Below, piece after piece: positions 33,815 through 45,400 of a stretch of DNA of 64,000 nt. Made by a program: the position numbers and the translations under genes. This DNA comes from Pachypanchax playfairii (taxonomy: Eukaryota; Chordata; Actinopteri; Cyprinodontiformes; Aplocheilidae). Below the pieces are notes generated by a model, which did not search any database, was not told the DNA's origin, and saw only the letters and a program-made list of their open reading frames with translations. Numbering within the stretch: the stretch's first letter is position 1; each line of letters starts with the position of its first letter. The stretch is taken from contig SSNP01000108.1 of assembly GCA_006937955.1 (NCBI GenBank), positions 554,846 to 618,845 on the forward strand. Direction: 5' to 3'.

Positions 33815-36800
33815 TCAAGCCTCAAAGATCTGCTGGGTCTTAAACTCGGAGTAAACCAGTCCCTCTGCTGAGATGGCGTCCCCGAGCCCTACAGTCCGAA
33901 GAGGGTGTTTGCAAACGAGCACCGGCGTCATGTGGAAGGTGACGTTCCCACGGTGCCACACCGTGACGGGTTCTGCAGGGTTCAGGGAAAGACGAGCTCG
34001 TGGCTCAGTATGAGAGCTGTAAAACTCCAGCGGCGCCTTGAGCTCCACCTTCTCAACGTCTACGGCGTGGAGTCCACAGGCCTGACTGCTGGCCACGCGC
34101 GCTCCTGCCATCACCGCTGCCGCCTGGTTCCCCCAGTACCCGTCCACGGTAGCCAGGATGTGGTAGGCCAGCGTGTGGAAGTGAATGCGGGTGAGATCGG
34201 CCTCCGCAGACGAGTCACTGCGGCCGTGCTGCTCGAGGATCCACAGGATGATGTCGCTGACCTGACCCACATCTGGGATGTCCTTCCACGCAGGCAGAGC
34301 TGCATGAGGACCTCCTCCAGCCTGAGACAGGAAGAGCAACTCCTGCTCGTTCAGCCCAATAGAGCTGACAATGGGCATGACCTGCTAACAGGAAGCAGCA
34401 AAACACTTTATTAAATATACAGCACTGCTCTGGGATCAGTCCTGTTCTGATCTTCCCACTTACCTCCTGCATGATACTGTTCATGAAGTCTTTGTCGGTC
34501 ATGCTCGCCAGCTCCAGATGGATGGGAATGTCTTTAGGGATGTCAGCGATGGCGGCCACAGCCTGCGAATTACAGCCAATATGATATACACAGACGATTC
34601 ATACAGTAGGAAAGGTTCAAAAGCATATTGTTATTAAACCTTCAGGCACCAACGTTACAGTTACCTCACCAAATAAACTGGCTGTGAACGGATATTTAAA
34701 GATCCACTCCGATGAAAAATGTGGTTTTCATGTTGTGAACAACATGTTAACATGTTTCTGATGCTAGAGGACGTATCTTAAGAAAATTAAGCTCAAAATT
34801 GCATTTCTGAGTATTTCTGCATTCAAATCGCTGGAAATTAGTAGCAGATACAAAAATGTGTCTAAAACAGACTGGAATTGTGAGGTAGAAAATCCACTGG
34901 GCGGGGCCACAAGCTCCTGCTCAGAGCTAGTGTGAACAGAGATCTCTCAGCAACAGGGAGGGGCGGGGAATCCTACATGCCAACGGCTTTTTAAAGAGGT
35001 CCTTCCATTAAAAACCTTTTTCTGAGGTTTCTGTTGAATATTTTAGCTCCACAGGTGTTCTTACCTTCATAGTGGGTGTGAAAACAGGTCAACAACTTCT
35101 CTTTCAGTTTTTATCTCTCAAACTACGCAGGTGGTGATAAAACCCGAATTCAAACGACCTGTATCTGTTTCGTCACAACTCCTTTGTTCGTTAGTATTCA
35201 TCAGCTCCCACAGTTGAAACCACGCCTAGCATGCTGCTGGCTAAAAGCTGTTAGCATAAGACGTAGCAAACAGGAAGACACGACGTCTGACGTTGCCATG
35301 CGCAGCGGGGCAGGAAACAGTATACCTCGCTCTCATAGGCTAGTTTGTTAGCCAATCAGAGTCCAGCAAATTCGAATAATGAATATGAACGAGCTGCTGC
35401 TCGAAGCCTGATGGAAGGAGCCGGAACCACCCGAATTTTAATGCAGACAGATTAAAAGGTCTGTTAATCAGTGTTTCCTGATGTTTTTTAGATATAAAAT
35501 GTTTCATATTACTGGTTAATACTTAAGAAATAACCACAAAGTCCAGAAATTTGTATGAAATGGCCTCTTTAAAGACTGTAAAAATGTTAAAATCCATGTT
35601 TCGTGAGAGCCAATAGTGCGTGATGTCATCGGGTTGTCAGTGATGTCACAATAAGCATATTAGATCATGGTATTTTTTTATTTTTAGAAATTGGGGTCAA
35701 ACTCTAAATTTCTCTCATTTCCAGTGTCACTTTACTCAGACCATTTTTAAGTTACAGGATTTTGAAAATATGCTGCTCAAAAAAAGAATTTCATAAGAAA
35801 ACTCCGGCGCCAAAAAGATTAAAAACTGTGTTTCAACTTCAGATGTTCAACAGCTTCGCTTTGAAAACGTCAGAGTTTTACAGGTTTGAATCTGAAAGGC
35901 CGGTTCTGGTCCGTCCACCTGAAGAAGACTTTCAGGTCCAGCAGTGAACGAGTCAACATTTCAAACAGTCTAAACGTTTTTCCATTATAGATCCAACAAT
36001 TCTGTTTCATTACAGTCATCTAGTAACAAAAAAACTATTTACTTAGACATGTATAATGACACTTGGAAACAGCCAGTCTGGATTTTTCATTAGACCTAAA
36101 CTAAGATGGGAAACCCGTCACTTACTGCTGGATCAAGCTGATCCGGAACACGAGTTCCCTCTTCAATCCACTCACCTGTTTCAGTCTGTCCTCCCACAGG
36201 TCTCGGCCCTGACCCTCCATCATGTGGAGCCCAGACAACACCACCAAGTCGGGCTGGAACTCCTCCAGACTCGCCACGAAAGTCTCCAGCGAGCTCATCT
36301 CCCCGTTGGACACGTCGTGGGAGAAAATGAAGCGGTTGGCCTGAGGGGCCTGAGTGGAACCCCAGCGTTCACCTGCAGACAGAGATGAGGACGGTGACCA
36401 GAGTGAGACGGATTCGCTTCAACCTGCGGCCTCCGCTCCTCTTTACCTGCTTTGTACTCCAGAATGAGGTGAAACTCGTCCATCTCCTGGAGCGACTCGG
36501 GGGGAACAACAATCTGCTCATCCAGCATCTCATGGAGTTTAGGACCAACCGGACCGCATAACAAAACCTGTTCAACAAAAAGATTTCAATCAAACTGTAA
36601 TTACCTTCATCAGGACGCCATGTTTCTGTTGCTTTTAGCAATAAAAAACTAACATTCCACCCCATTTAAATTTGTTTCTGTGTATATGAGTTTATGACAG
36701 CTGTTTGAACGTGTGCACGTACCATTAAATTAGGATATGAGGCGAACTTCTGACCAATGAGAGCAGCGTTTCCACCCACGTACAGCTGAAAAGACAAACA

Positions 36801-39137
36801 AATCAAACTCATCAGAGAGAAGATCAGCAGAAACAACGAGACTGGACGAGGTGTTGCGTGATGCGGTCTTGCCTTCGCACCGGGGTACTCTGCTGCTGCT
36901 CGTGCGATCCTCTGAAACGCCTCGCTGTCACTGAAGAAACGCTCAGCAGCTGCTCCACGTCCCATAAAGTGGATGAAGGTTTCCTTCAAGTCCTCTTTGG
37001 AGTGCAGGACTTCGTGATCGAGGCCGGTACCGGGATCCACAGCCAGAGCCTGCAGCAGTCCCACTCCAGAGACGACCACATCCACGCAGGCGTTCACCCT
37101 GATCCACCACATAACAAGGACACTGTTAATAACATGGAGAACCATCCTGATGTCATCACAGGTTTATCAACGTACTGAAGACAAACTGCTTAATTTCTCT
37201 GGGATTCAACTCAGAATTAAATGTTAAACAGATAATTTGGTTATTTCTCATCTAAAAACTGGATTTACACACACTGGAAAACTTTTTTTATTACAATTTA
37301 GGTTCGTGAAAGGGGAGCCACCATGCTCGGACTCGACCCACACTGTCAGTGGAGGACGGATATATTTGGATTACTGATCCTGGGAACCTGCTGATTTGAG
37401 CTGGCAGTCACCTAACGTATCAACAAATTGAAAAAAATGGAAAGTATGTAACCTTATCTGGCAGCACTCGGACTAACAAGCTGGGAGGGTCTGGTTTACA
37501 TACTGATGTGGTTAGGATCTCACTGGAAGGATGGGTGTCATCTTGGAGAAGCTGCAGGTTCGGTTCAGTGTGGAGGAGGGATTGATTGGCTGTTTTTCAT
37601 GTGATTTGGTCTATTTTGGCTGTTTCGGATTCTCAGCTGGAATAAGTGCACCATATGGACTGAAAGCGCTGCTAAATTCTACAGTCTGTTCTAACTCGGC
37701 TTTATCTCTGTTTTGGCTGGGACGAAGGTCAACACTGCAAACTCCCCTGAGGAGAATGCAGATGGGACACTCGGTCCCCCTCCCCTCCCCTTCTCACTCC
37801 AAACACTCAAGCTGGAAGACAGACTTTCCCAAGGTCAGAGACTTCTTGACAAAAAAACATCAGAGAGCGTTGCTCAGCGACAGTGTTTACATTCCTTAAC
37901 ATATTTCTCAAACACTGATTGCATTTACATCCTTAATGATCTCATCGTGTGTGCGTGGTGTCTGTTCACCCCCTGCTAAGGAGTTTTTTTGTGCTTCCAT
38001 CCAGTGCACCCCCCCGGGGGGCACTGGGTGTAAGGACCTATTTTATCTCCTCGGACCCCAATGTAGTCTTATTCATCTTTCTTTTTTCTAACACATAGGT
38101 TGATGTTTGCTTATGTATATGTATGTATTCTCCTGTGTGATCTTGGCTGGCCTCAGCAACGTGCCCCGGGTACACTGTGACCCTTGGCAGCCTGGAGAGT
38201 AACGGTCAAGCTGTTCTCTGTATCTCCATGTAATTTCCACCCGTGGGACAATAAAGTATTTTCAATTCAAACCTTTAAATTTTAAGTTTGGAGCCTCTGA
38301 AAGGTGGAACTGGATGTTAAGTGAAGCAAGAATTCATTAAATGACAGTTTGATGTGATAAATTGGCTTTTTAAGACAAAACATTGTCTAATCATCGAATC
38401 AAAACCTAAAGATTTGACTTTACATATGCTTTTATCTCACCATCACCACCTCATTAGTTATATGGCATAAGGTCACGAGTATAATTCATCAACAATTCGA
38501 AACAAACATGTAGAACAGTCAGCGAGTTAAAAAGTTACGAGTCTTTTCGACTTAACACCAAAATTAACAAACAACAGATCAATGTTTCTGTAGTAAGTAA
38601 ACAAACTGTTTTAACAGCAATAAATACATCTGGAGTTTGAATTCATGCAGTTCTAACTTTCTAATCTGTAATCTGACACAGAACAGATACTCTATATGTT
38701 TTATATAATCTGGCAGTTTACAGATTGCTGGTTATACAGGATAACACTCGTCTGACAGCGATCTTACGCCAAACACTTTCTTCCTGTATAGACACACCCG
38801 TCTTTGATCGGGTTTCCTTCAGTCTCAACCTGAAACACAGCAACCTACCTGACAATCCCCTCCCCCCCTTCATGTGTCATGAAGGGGGGGAGGGGAATCT
38901 GTTCCACCCTGTAACTCACCCCACTGCCACTCTGCTCCACTGCCGGCTTGGTAAAGTGATCAGAGTCTCCCAGGCAGCAGCGATCACCTGCTCCAGGCTG
39001 TTCTGGCTCTGAGCGGGTGTGTGGAGACTTGGCAGGCCGATGTACTGCAGGATTTGCTCCGGCAGGTCCGGTCTGCCGCTGTAGAAGTAGCCAACAGCTA
39101 AAGCCAGCAGGAGGGCTGCCGAGGCCTTCCTCCACAT
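33815..39137 (-). CDS. adpgk: ADP-dependent glucokinase
   Basis: Phosphorylates glucose using ADP; the vertebrate enzyme is ER-associated. Seven coding exons: 39137-38920, 37098-36873, 36785-36723, 36567-36447, 36372-36176, 34562-34464 and 34381-33815. They splice in phase to 496 residues (human about 497). The start MWRKASAALLLALAVGYFY gives an N-terminal hydrophobic anchor. Family blocks in order are NACVDVVVSG, FIHFMGRGAAAERFFSD, YVGGNAALIGQKFA, CGPVGPKLHEML, DEFHLILEY, HLELASMTD, LNEQELLFL, RIHFHTLAYHILATVDG and TVGLGDAISAEGL, the last with the catalytic Asp. The donor of intron 2 is GC (AAG/GCAAGA); the others are GT. A splice acceptor at 39155 suggests an upstream non-coding first exon. 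Introns hold a family A miniature element (34991-35572) and a LINE tail. Confidence 0.95.
34991..35572 (-). mobile_element. TTAA-flanked miniature transposon, family A copy 2 (adpgk intron)
   Basis: A 582-bp copy inverted relative to copy 1, TTAA at both ends, inside the adpgk intron between the exons at 34464-34562 and 36176-36372. Confidence 0.85.
38100..38275 (+). mobile_element. Probable non-LTR retrotransposon 3' end (adpgk intron 1)
   Basis: The stretch ends TAATTTCCACCCGTGGGACA followed by AATAAAGTATTTTCAATTCAA, a familiar fish LINE terminus. The upstream 37500-38100 may belong to the same element but encodes no recognised domain. Confidence 0.5.
38856..38896. repeat. Perfect 19-bp inverted repeat with TGT loop, next to adpgk 5' splice site
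   Basis: The arms at 38856-38874 (TCCCCTCCCCCCCTTCATG) and 38878-38896 are exact reverse complements separated by TGT. On the transcribed strand the hairpin starts 23 nt downstream of the last base of adpgk coding exon 1. Confidence 0.95.
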
Positions 39138-39154
39138 GATGCTCCCACACACTC

Positions 39155-39645
39155 CTGCAACAACACACACAGAAAGTCTCATTTTTACATCCACCGTTCA
39201 AACAGCAACGAGAATCAGAAGGTCGCTGAAAGCTCAAGACACAATTTAACTCATTTAACGACACAACCCACAGAATATGAATTAGAACACTTATTTCTTT
39301 ATATAGATCCATTTTTATCTGTGTAACATTTCTACAGCCATGAATAGTCATTAAGAACAACGGGAAGTTTTTTAAGCATCAGAAAAGTCAAGAACTGCTT
39401 CTCATAGTTCTACAAAAATGGGTCAAATTATGTTAGTAGTAAAATGATTAAAACTAAGAAATCAAAACTATAAATCAAATATAACCACGTTGTTAAACCT
39501 GTGTGATTAAAGAGAAAGCAACAGGTCGTGTCCTGTCGATGACGCGTTCGAGTTGAGGTGGAATACAAGCACAAAGGAATCAGAATCTGACCAATAGGAT
39601 CGAAGGGTGCGGCTGTTGATGAATCCTGTTTTATTCAGAACCAGA
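39155..39645. other. Upstream of adpgk coding exon 1, probably intronic
   Basis: The acceptor TTGTTGCAG/GAG at 39155 implies that the transcript starts further right. No non-coding first exon was identified with confidence. Confidence 0.4.
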
Positions 39646-39649
39646 AATG

Positions 39650-40170
39650 TCTTAACTGTGTGCAAGCAGGTTGGAACTGGTGGAGGAAAGTATTAGGAGT
39701 GATGTGGGACAAAAAGAGTCCCAGCAAGAATGAAAGGAAAAATGGAAAAGACGGTGGAGAGACCAGCCATGTTGTCTGGTTTGGACATAGTACCACTGAG
39801 GAAGAGACAGGAGACGCAGCTGGAGGGAGCAGAAATGAAAATGTTGATTTTCTTTAGGAGGGATGAGGATGGACAGGATCATGAATGAGTCCATCAGAGG
39901 GACGACACATTAGATGTTATGAGATAAAGTCAGAGAGACTGAGATGGTTTGGACATGTCCAGAGGAGGGACAGTGGGTTTATTGGGAAAAGGTGGGAACT
40001 ACCAGGCGGTCTAGAGGAAGACCAAAGAGGAGATATATGGATGTAGTGAAGGAGGATATGAGGTTGGTTGGTGTGAGAAGAAGAAGATGCAGAGGACAGA
40101 TGGGGACAGAGGACATGCTGTGGAAACTCCTGAAGGAAGCAGCTGAAAGAAGTTGTTCAAATCTTGTCGC
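39650..40170 (+). pseudogene. LINE C-terminal relic (RTE-like)
   Basis: Broken frames recover the C-terminal block of a fish LINE: LRWFGHV-like, then RRDSGYIG-like, then SRGRPKRRYMDVVKEDM, then a terminal degraded region. The catalytic reverse-transcriptase part is absent. RTE-type assignment is from motif memory. Confidence 0.65.
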
Positions 40171-40806
40171 CAGGCGAATGTGTCGTTGGATTAGATCAGA
40201 GTTCTGCAAACTTTATCGCTGAAAAATCAATTTTCCATCACTCATAGTAAATTTAACCTATAAAGAGACACAAAGTCACAAACTGAGATCAAACAATTTA
40301 TAGTTAAAGTATGAAGTTCCACCTTCATGTTTTCAAACAAACAAACATCAGATTGTTGTTCATGCTGCTGGAGATAAACACCCACCCACTCCAAGATCCT
40401 GCAAGAACAAACTGATATTAAAAACTGGTTCATGTTGGTCAAACCAAGAGCCACTTCAGAGAGACTGAAGGGCCACATGTGCCAAAGCCGCAAGTTGCAG
40501 AACCATGGGTTACATGTTGCATTGGCCTGCATGTTAAACTGCAGCTCTAACGTTATCGTCTCCAGTTTCACTCCTTCAATGAGTTTAACTCCATGAACTT
40601 CATGCTAACGTGGACGCATCGAACTTTCTGTTAGCTAACAGGCTAACAGCGTCTCTCTACCTGTCAGCTGCAGCAGCTTTATCCAGCACGGCTTACCAAC
40701 TCATCCAATTTAGAGACCTGATGGCCCAACAGTTTAGTCCAGCTCGGCTTGATGATAGTAAACGTTTGAACAGAAGCTTTATAGTTGTTAGCGGAACGTA
40801 CCGATG

Positions 40807-41021
40807 TGCAGGCGCCTGCAGGTTCGTTAGTCCTGGATCCAGTTTCCCGGAGATTTACAGGGAGAACATTTAGTTTGGGAGATCTAACGCTGGTTACAGA
40901 AGTGGCTGAAGAAGGGAGAGCCTTTAGAACTACTGAAGGACCATGAACTAGATTGACAGGAGCAAATCAAAGACCGCCAGCGTTCAGCAGACGCTTCAGT
41001 CCACCGCCCTGCGCAGGCGCA
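40807..41021. promoter_or_regulatory. Candidate upstream promoter segment (GC palindrome and NRF1-like site)
   Basis: Holds the 14-bp palindrome TGCAGGCGCCTGCA (40807-40820) and TGCGCAGGCGCA (41010-41021), which fits the NRF1 consensus. It lies about 1.7-1.9 kb upstream of the adpgk start and could mark its non-coding first exon. No direct evidence of transcription. Confidence 0.35.
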
Positions 41022-41339
41022 GTTTGTGGTCTAATGCTGCATTCAGGGAACATCAGTAGTTGGAAAAACGAGAATCTTTCCGTGTTACTTGCTCTCCCAG
41101 TGCTGGGTTTTCAATGGTACTGCTGTTTATTCCAGACACGCACAAACATGCATGTTGGTTAATAGGCGGTTCTTAAAAAAGAACCTGGGTGTGTGAATGT
41201 CTTTAGGTTTCAAGAGAGGTTTATTTAAGAACTATCTGATACATCTCATCCAAAGTCCTGAACGACTACAGGCTTGTTGCCCTGACATTCCACATCATGA
41301 AAGTCTTGAAGAGACTCATGTTAGTCCACCTAAATAAAC

Positions 41340-41884
41340 AAACGCACATTTCAAGACCCACTGCAGTTTTCTTTTCACAGTGGTGTTGGAGTGGAAGACG
41401 CCGTCATGCACCTGCTTTAACAAACCCCACTGTCTGGACAAAGCAGGCAGCACTGTGAGGATCATGTTCTTTGATTTCTGAAATTATTTAACACAATAAA
41501 ACCTGTTTTACCATGTATAAACCCCCAGAAGACACAGGTGGATGCCTCCACAATCACCTGTATTCATGACTATCTCACAAACAGACCACAGTTTGTGATA
41601 CTGAAGGATTGTATGTCTGACCAAGTGATCAGCAGCATAGGAGCACCACAGGGGACTGTACTCTCACCATTCCTTTTCACTCTGTACACCTCAGACTTTC
41701 AGTACAGGTCACAGTCCAGAAATACTCTGATGACTCTGCAGCTGTTGGTGAATCAGAGACAAACCAGAGACTGAGTACAGAGAACTGGTGGACCACTTTG
41801 TGAAACGTGTAGAAACAATCATCTCATCTTGAATGTGAACAAGACAAAAGAGATGATTGTGGATTTTAGGAGGAGCAGCAACAT
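41340..41884 (+). pseudogene. Rex1-like LINE reverse transcriptase fragment
   Basis: Frames together give the reverse-transcriptase core: a degraded motif A region, CIHDYLTNRPQFVIL, GAPQGTVLSPFLFTLYTSDF, a deleted YSDD box region, and LILNVNKTKEMIVDFRRSS. Stops and frameshifts break it. It shares the NVNKTKEM block with the minus-strand relic at 52396-52990. It ends just before the inferred 3' end of snx22. Confidence 0.8.
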
Positions 41885-41920
41885 GTTAGCGTATTGAAAA
41901 ACTCTAAGTTACTTTTCTTC

Positions 41921-41926
41921 TTTATT
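41921..41926 (-). terminator. snx22: Candidate snx22 polyadenylation signal
   Basis: AATAAA on the minus strand, about 520 bp past the snx22 stop codon, just before the LINE relic ends. Confidence 0.5.
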
Positions 41927-42443
41927 AAAATCTCAGTGTAAAAAACATCATACAAATGATGGAAAAACAAGAAACAAAAATTGATCAGCACCAAATTCCG
42001 TAAAAAAACAAACAAAAAAACACCACATGACTTTACAGAAAGGCTTTTAGACTGATGCAGTACACAAACAACTTTAGGGCACATGTTAACATCGACTGTC
42101 TTCATAAACATGATGTTTGCATAAAAAACAGTTTTTAAAAATTCAAGTTTAAACACTAGCATTGCATAAAATTCCATCTACCACACTACAGCGTCACAGA
42201 AATGATTAAACAACATTTGTGCATTTAGAGTTTATCTTTAATGTTTGAAACAAAGACTTCAGCTGAATTTTAAACTATGAGAGTGTAGAATGTTCTAGAA
42301 GCAGAATAGGGGAAGTATTGTCTCAACAAAGACTAGTTATGGGTTTGAATCCTGTTAAAAAAAACTTCTAAGAACTGGATTCCCATGATTTTTGTTTTGT
42401 GTGTTCTGTGTCTCAGGTCTCTGTAGAAGGTGTGGGGTAATGA

Positions 42444-45400
42444 TCAAGCATTGAAACTGACCCGAACATTCCGGGGATAAAAACCCTGTAAAACTCCATC
42501 CACAACAATATCTGGGAGACCTGCAAGACAGAGATGAGGGTTTAATATATACAACTACACATGTGCTGCTTTTTTAAATCCTTGCTATGGAGCTAGAATT
42601 AGGACTTTAGTTTTGTATCTGTAACTTTTATTTCTTGTGACTTGTCAACATGTTTTTCTATTTCAATTTTTATTACTCCTGTTATTTTTAGTCAAGCATA
42701 TTTATTTTAAAGAGGCCATTCAATAAAAAATGTTTTTTATGAGATTTCTGTTGAATATTTTAGATCTACAGGTGTTCTAACCTTCATAGTGGGTGTGAAA
42801 ACAGGTCAATAACTTCTCTTACAGTTTTTATCTCTCAAACTACGCAGGTGGCCATAAAACCCGAGTTCTCCTGAGTTCGAATGGCCTGTACTTGTTTTGT
42901 TACAACTCCTTTGCTCATTAGCATTCATCAACTCCGGCAGTTGAAACCAAGCCTAGCATGCTGCTGGCTAAAAGCTGTTAGCATAAACACATATCAAACC
43001 GGAAGAGACTCGGTGCACTGTTGCCATGCGCAGTGGGGCAGAAAACAGGAAGACTTGCTCTCATAGGCTAGTTTGTTAGCCAATCTGAGTCCAGCAAATT
43101 CAAATAATGAGTATTAATGAGTTGCAGCCAAAGCCAGCCAAATCTTGACGCAGATAGATTGAAAGGTCTGTTAATCAGTGTTTCCTAACGTTTTTTAGAT
43201 ATAAAATGTTTCATATTACAGGCTAATACTTCAGAAATAACCACAAGTCATAAAATTTGTATGAAATTGCCTCTTTAAAGAGACTCTTCCATTAAAAACA
43301 GTTTTTCTGAGGTTTCTGTTGAATATTTTAGCTCCACAGGTGTTCTTACCTTCATAGTGGGTGTGAAAACAGGTCAACAACTTCTCTTTCAGTTTTAATC
43401 TCTCAAACTACGCAGGTGGTGATAACACCCGAGTTCTCCCGAGTCCGAACGGTCTGTATCTGTTTCATCACAACTCCTTTGTTCGTTAGTATTCGGCAGC
43501 TCCCGCAGTTGAAACCACGCCTAGCATGCTGCTGGCTAAAAGCTGTAGCATAAGACGTAGCAAACAGGAAGACACGACGTCTGATGTTGCCATGCGCAGT
43601 GAGCAGGAAACAGTATACCTTGCTCTGATAGATTGGCTAACAAACTAGCCTGAGTCCAGCAAATCGGAATAATGAATATGATGAATATGAACGAGCTGCT
43701 TCCTGAAGCCTGACGGAATGAGCTGGAACCACACGAATTTTGATGCAGACAGATTGAAAGGTCTGTTAATTAGTGTTTCCTGATGTTTTTTTAGATATAA
43801 AATGTTTCATATTACTGGTTAATACTTAAGAAATAACCACAAAGTCCTGAAATTTGTATGAAATGGCCTCTTTAAGCAACTAACCTCTTTTGCTCAGTAT
43901 TTACTGGTGGTTGAAACCTAGTATAAGGTGCCGCCACCTACTGGTAAACAGTATGAACATAATCAAGTTTAGTTGCGAGCGGTGTGCAGACCTCTACCCT
44001 CCTCTCGCCATGATTGGATGGAAATTCGAGAAACATGACTTGTTGGTTAAAATCAGCCTCTCATTGGTTCTTCAAGGCAACCCAAAGATTTTTTGTAACT
44101 TGTGTGTTTTGAAGCCTGTAACTCAAAACCTGTAACTTGAAACTTAACACTTTAAACTTGTAAAATGTGTAAAAGTTACAGAACTGAGTTACAAGTACGA
44201 AAAAAAGTTACAAGTACAAAACTGAAGTCCTAATTCTAGCTCCATACTTTTCCAGTTCTGCATTACTAGAAAGAAACTATATTTTATATTATAAATATAT
44301 TTTTCTTTGTGGAAATCTCTGGCAGCGTGTTGTTCCCCACCTGAGGAGCAGTCAGAGAGATAAGGATCCCGAAAAAATCCCAACACACGCTGATGTGGCA
44401 ACTGGTTACTAAAGATAAAATAGAAAACAAAACTTATCAGTTTTGATGTACATGAATAATAAAAAACAATATTTAGCTTTTCAGTGAAATAAAAGTTAGA
44501 CCTACTTATTCATTATTAGTATCATTTATTAAAGGGTTAGTTCAGATATTTGGAAGTGGGTTTCTGTGGAAAGGTCATGAAGCTTTTTGTATGACCTTCA
44601 TTTGGAGAAAGATATTTAATTCTACTGAAGTTGATCAAATGACAGGTAAGATATTCTCTTCACAACATTTCTACAGAAACACACTTCAACACACTGAAAG
44701 TATTGTTTGATTGTGAGATAATGTTTATCTGTTTAAACACGTCACATTCTGGTATGTGCATGTGGACTGAATGCACCAGAAGAATAAAGGAGGAGGTTCT
44801 GTGCTTGTATGGACCCGTTCAGGCCCACAGGCAGAGACCCCGTCCTGTACGGTCAAACCAAATCTGAGGACTGGGTGTCATGTGGGTCCTGCTGGCTGGA
44901 CTATGCAGGTGTTTTACATTGTTACATTGGCACTTTAAATAAGTGCCACCGTTTCTGAGCACAGAGATGCTGGTTTAGTGCTTCCAATGAGAAGTAGGAA
45001 TAAAATTTACTGTCAATTCAGGATTAAATGTCCTCGTTTTGCTGTTTACTTGTTTCTTTTTGAAAATGTCAAATTTAATCTTTTTCCCTCATGATCTCCA
45101 AGTTATTTCCTCTCTCTCACTGTCACATCTGTTTTTTTCTCTACATATAACTCGCCTCTCAAACGCTCATCTGTCTTTGCTGAGGTGATTCAGAGTTGAC
45201 TGAGTGCGACCACATGGGACAATGTGGCAATGTAGCAAAAATGCAACAGCAGAATGAACAACTCCATGCACAATAATGATAAAGAAAAGATTCACAACAT
45301 GATTTCTAGTTAATAACAGCACAAACACCTTGACAGATATTTCTAACTAATCAAGAACAGCAGAATATTATCAAGAACAGCACTGGATCAACAAAACTAA

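Noticed and set aside
33905..34414. 169-codon plus-strand frame opposite the adpgk last exon
   Set aside because: Antisense shadow of a GC-rich coding exon. The minus strand encodes a clear ADPGK C-terminus.
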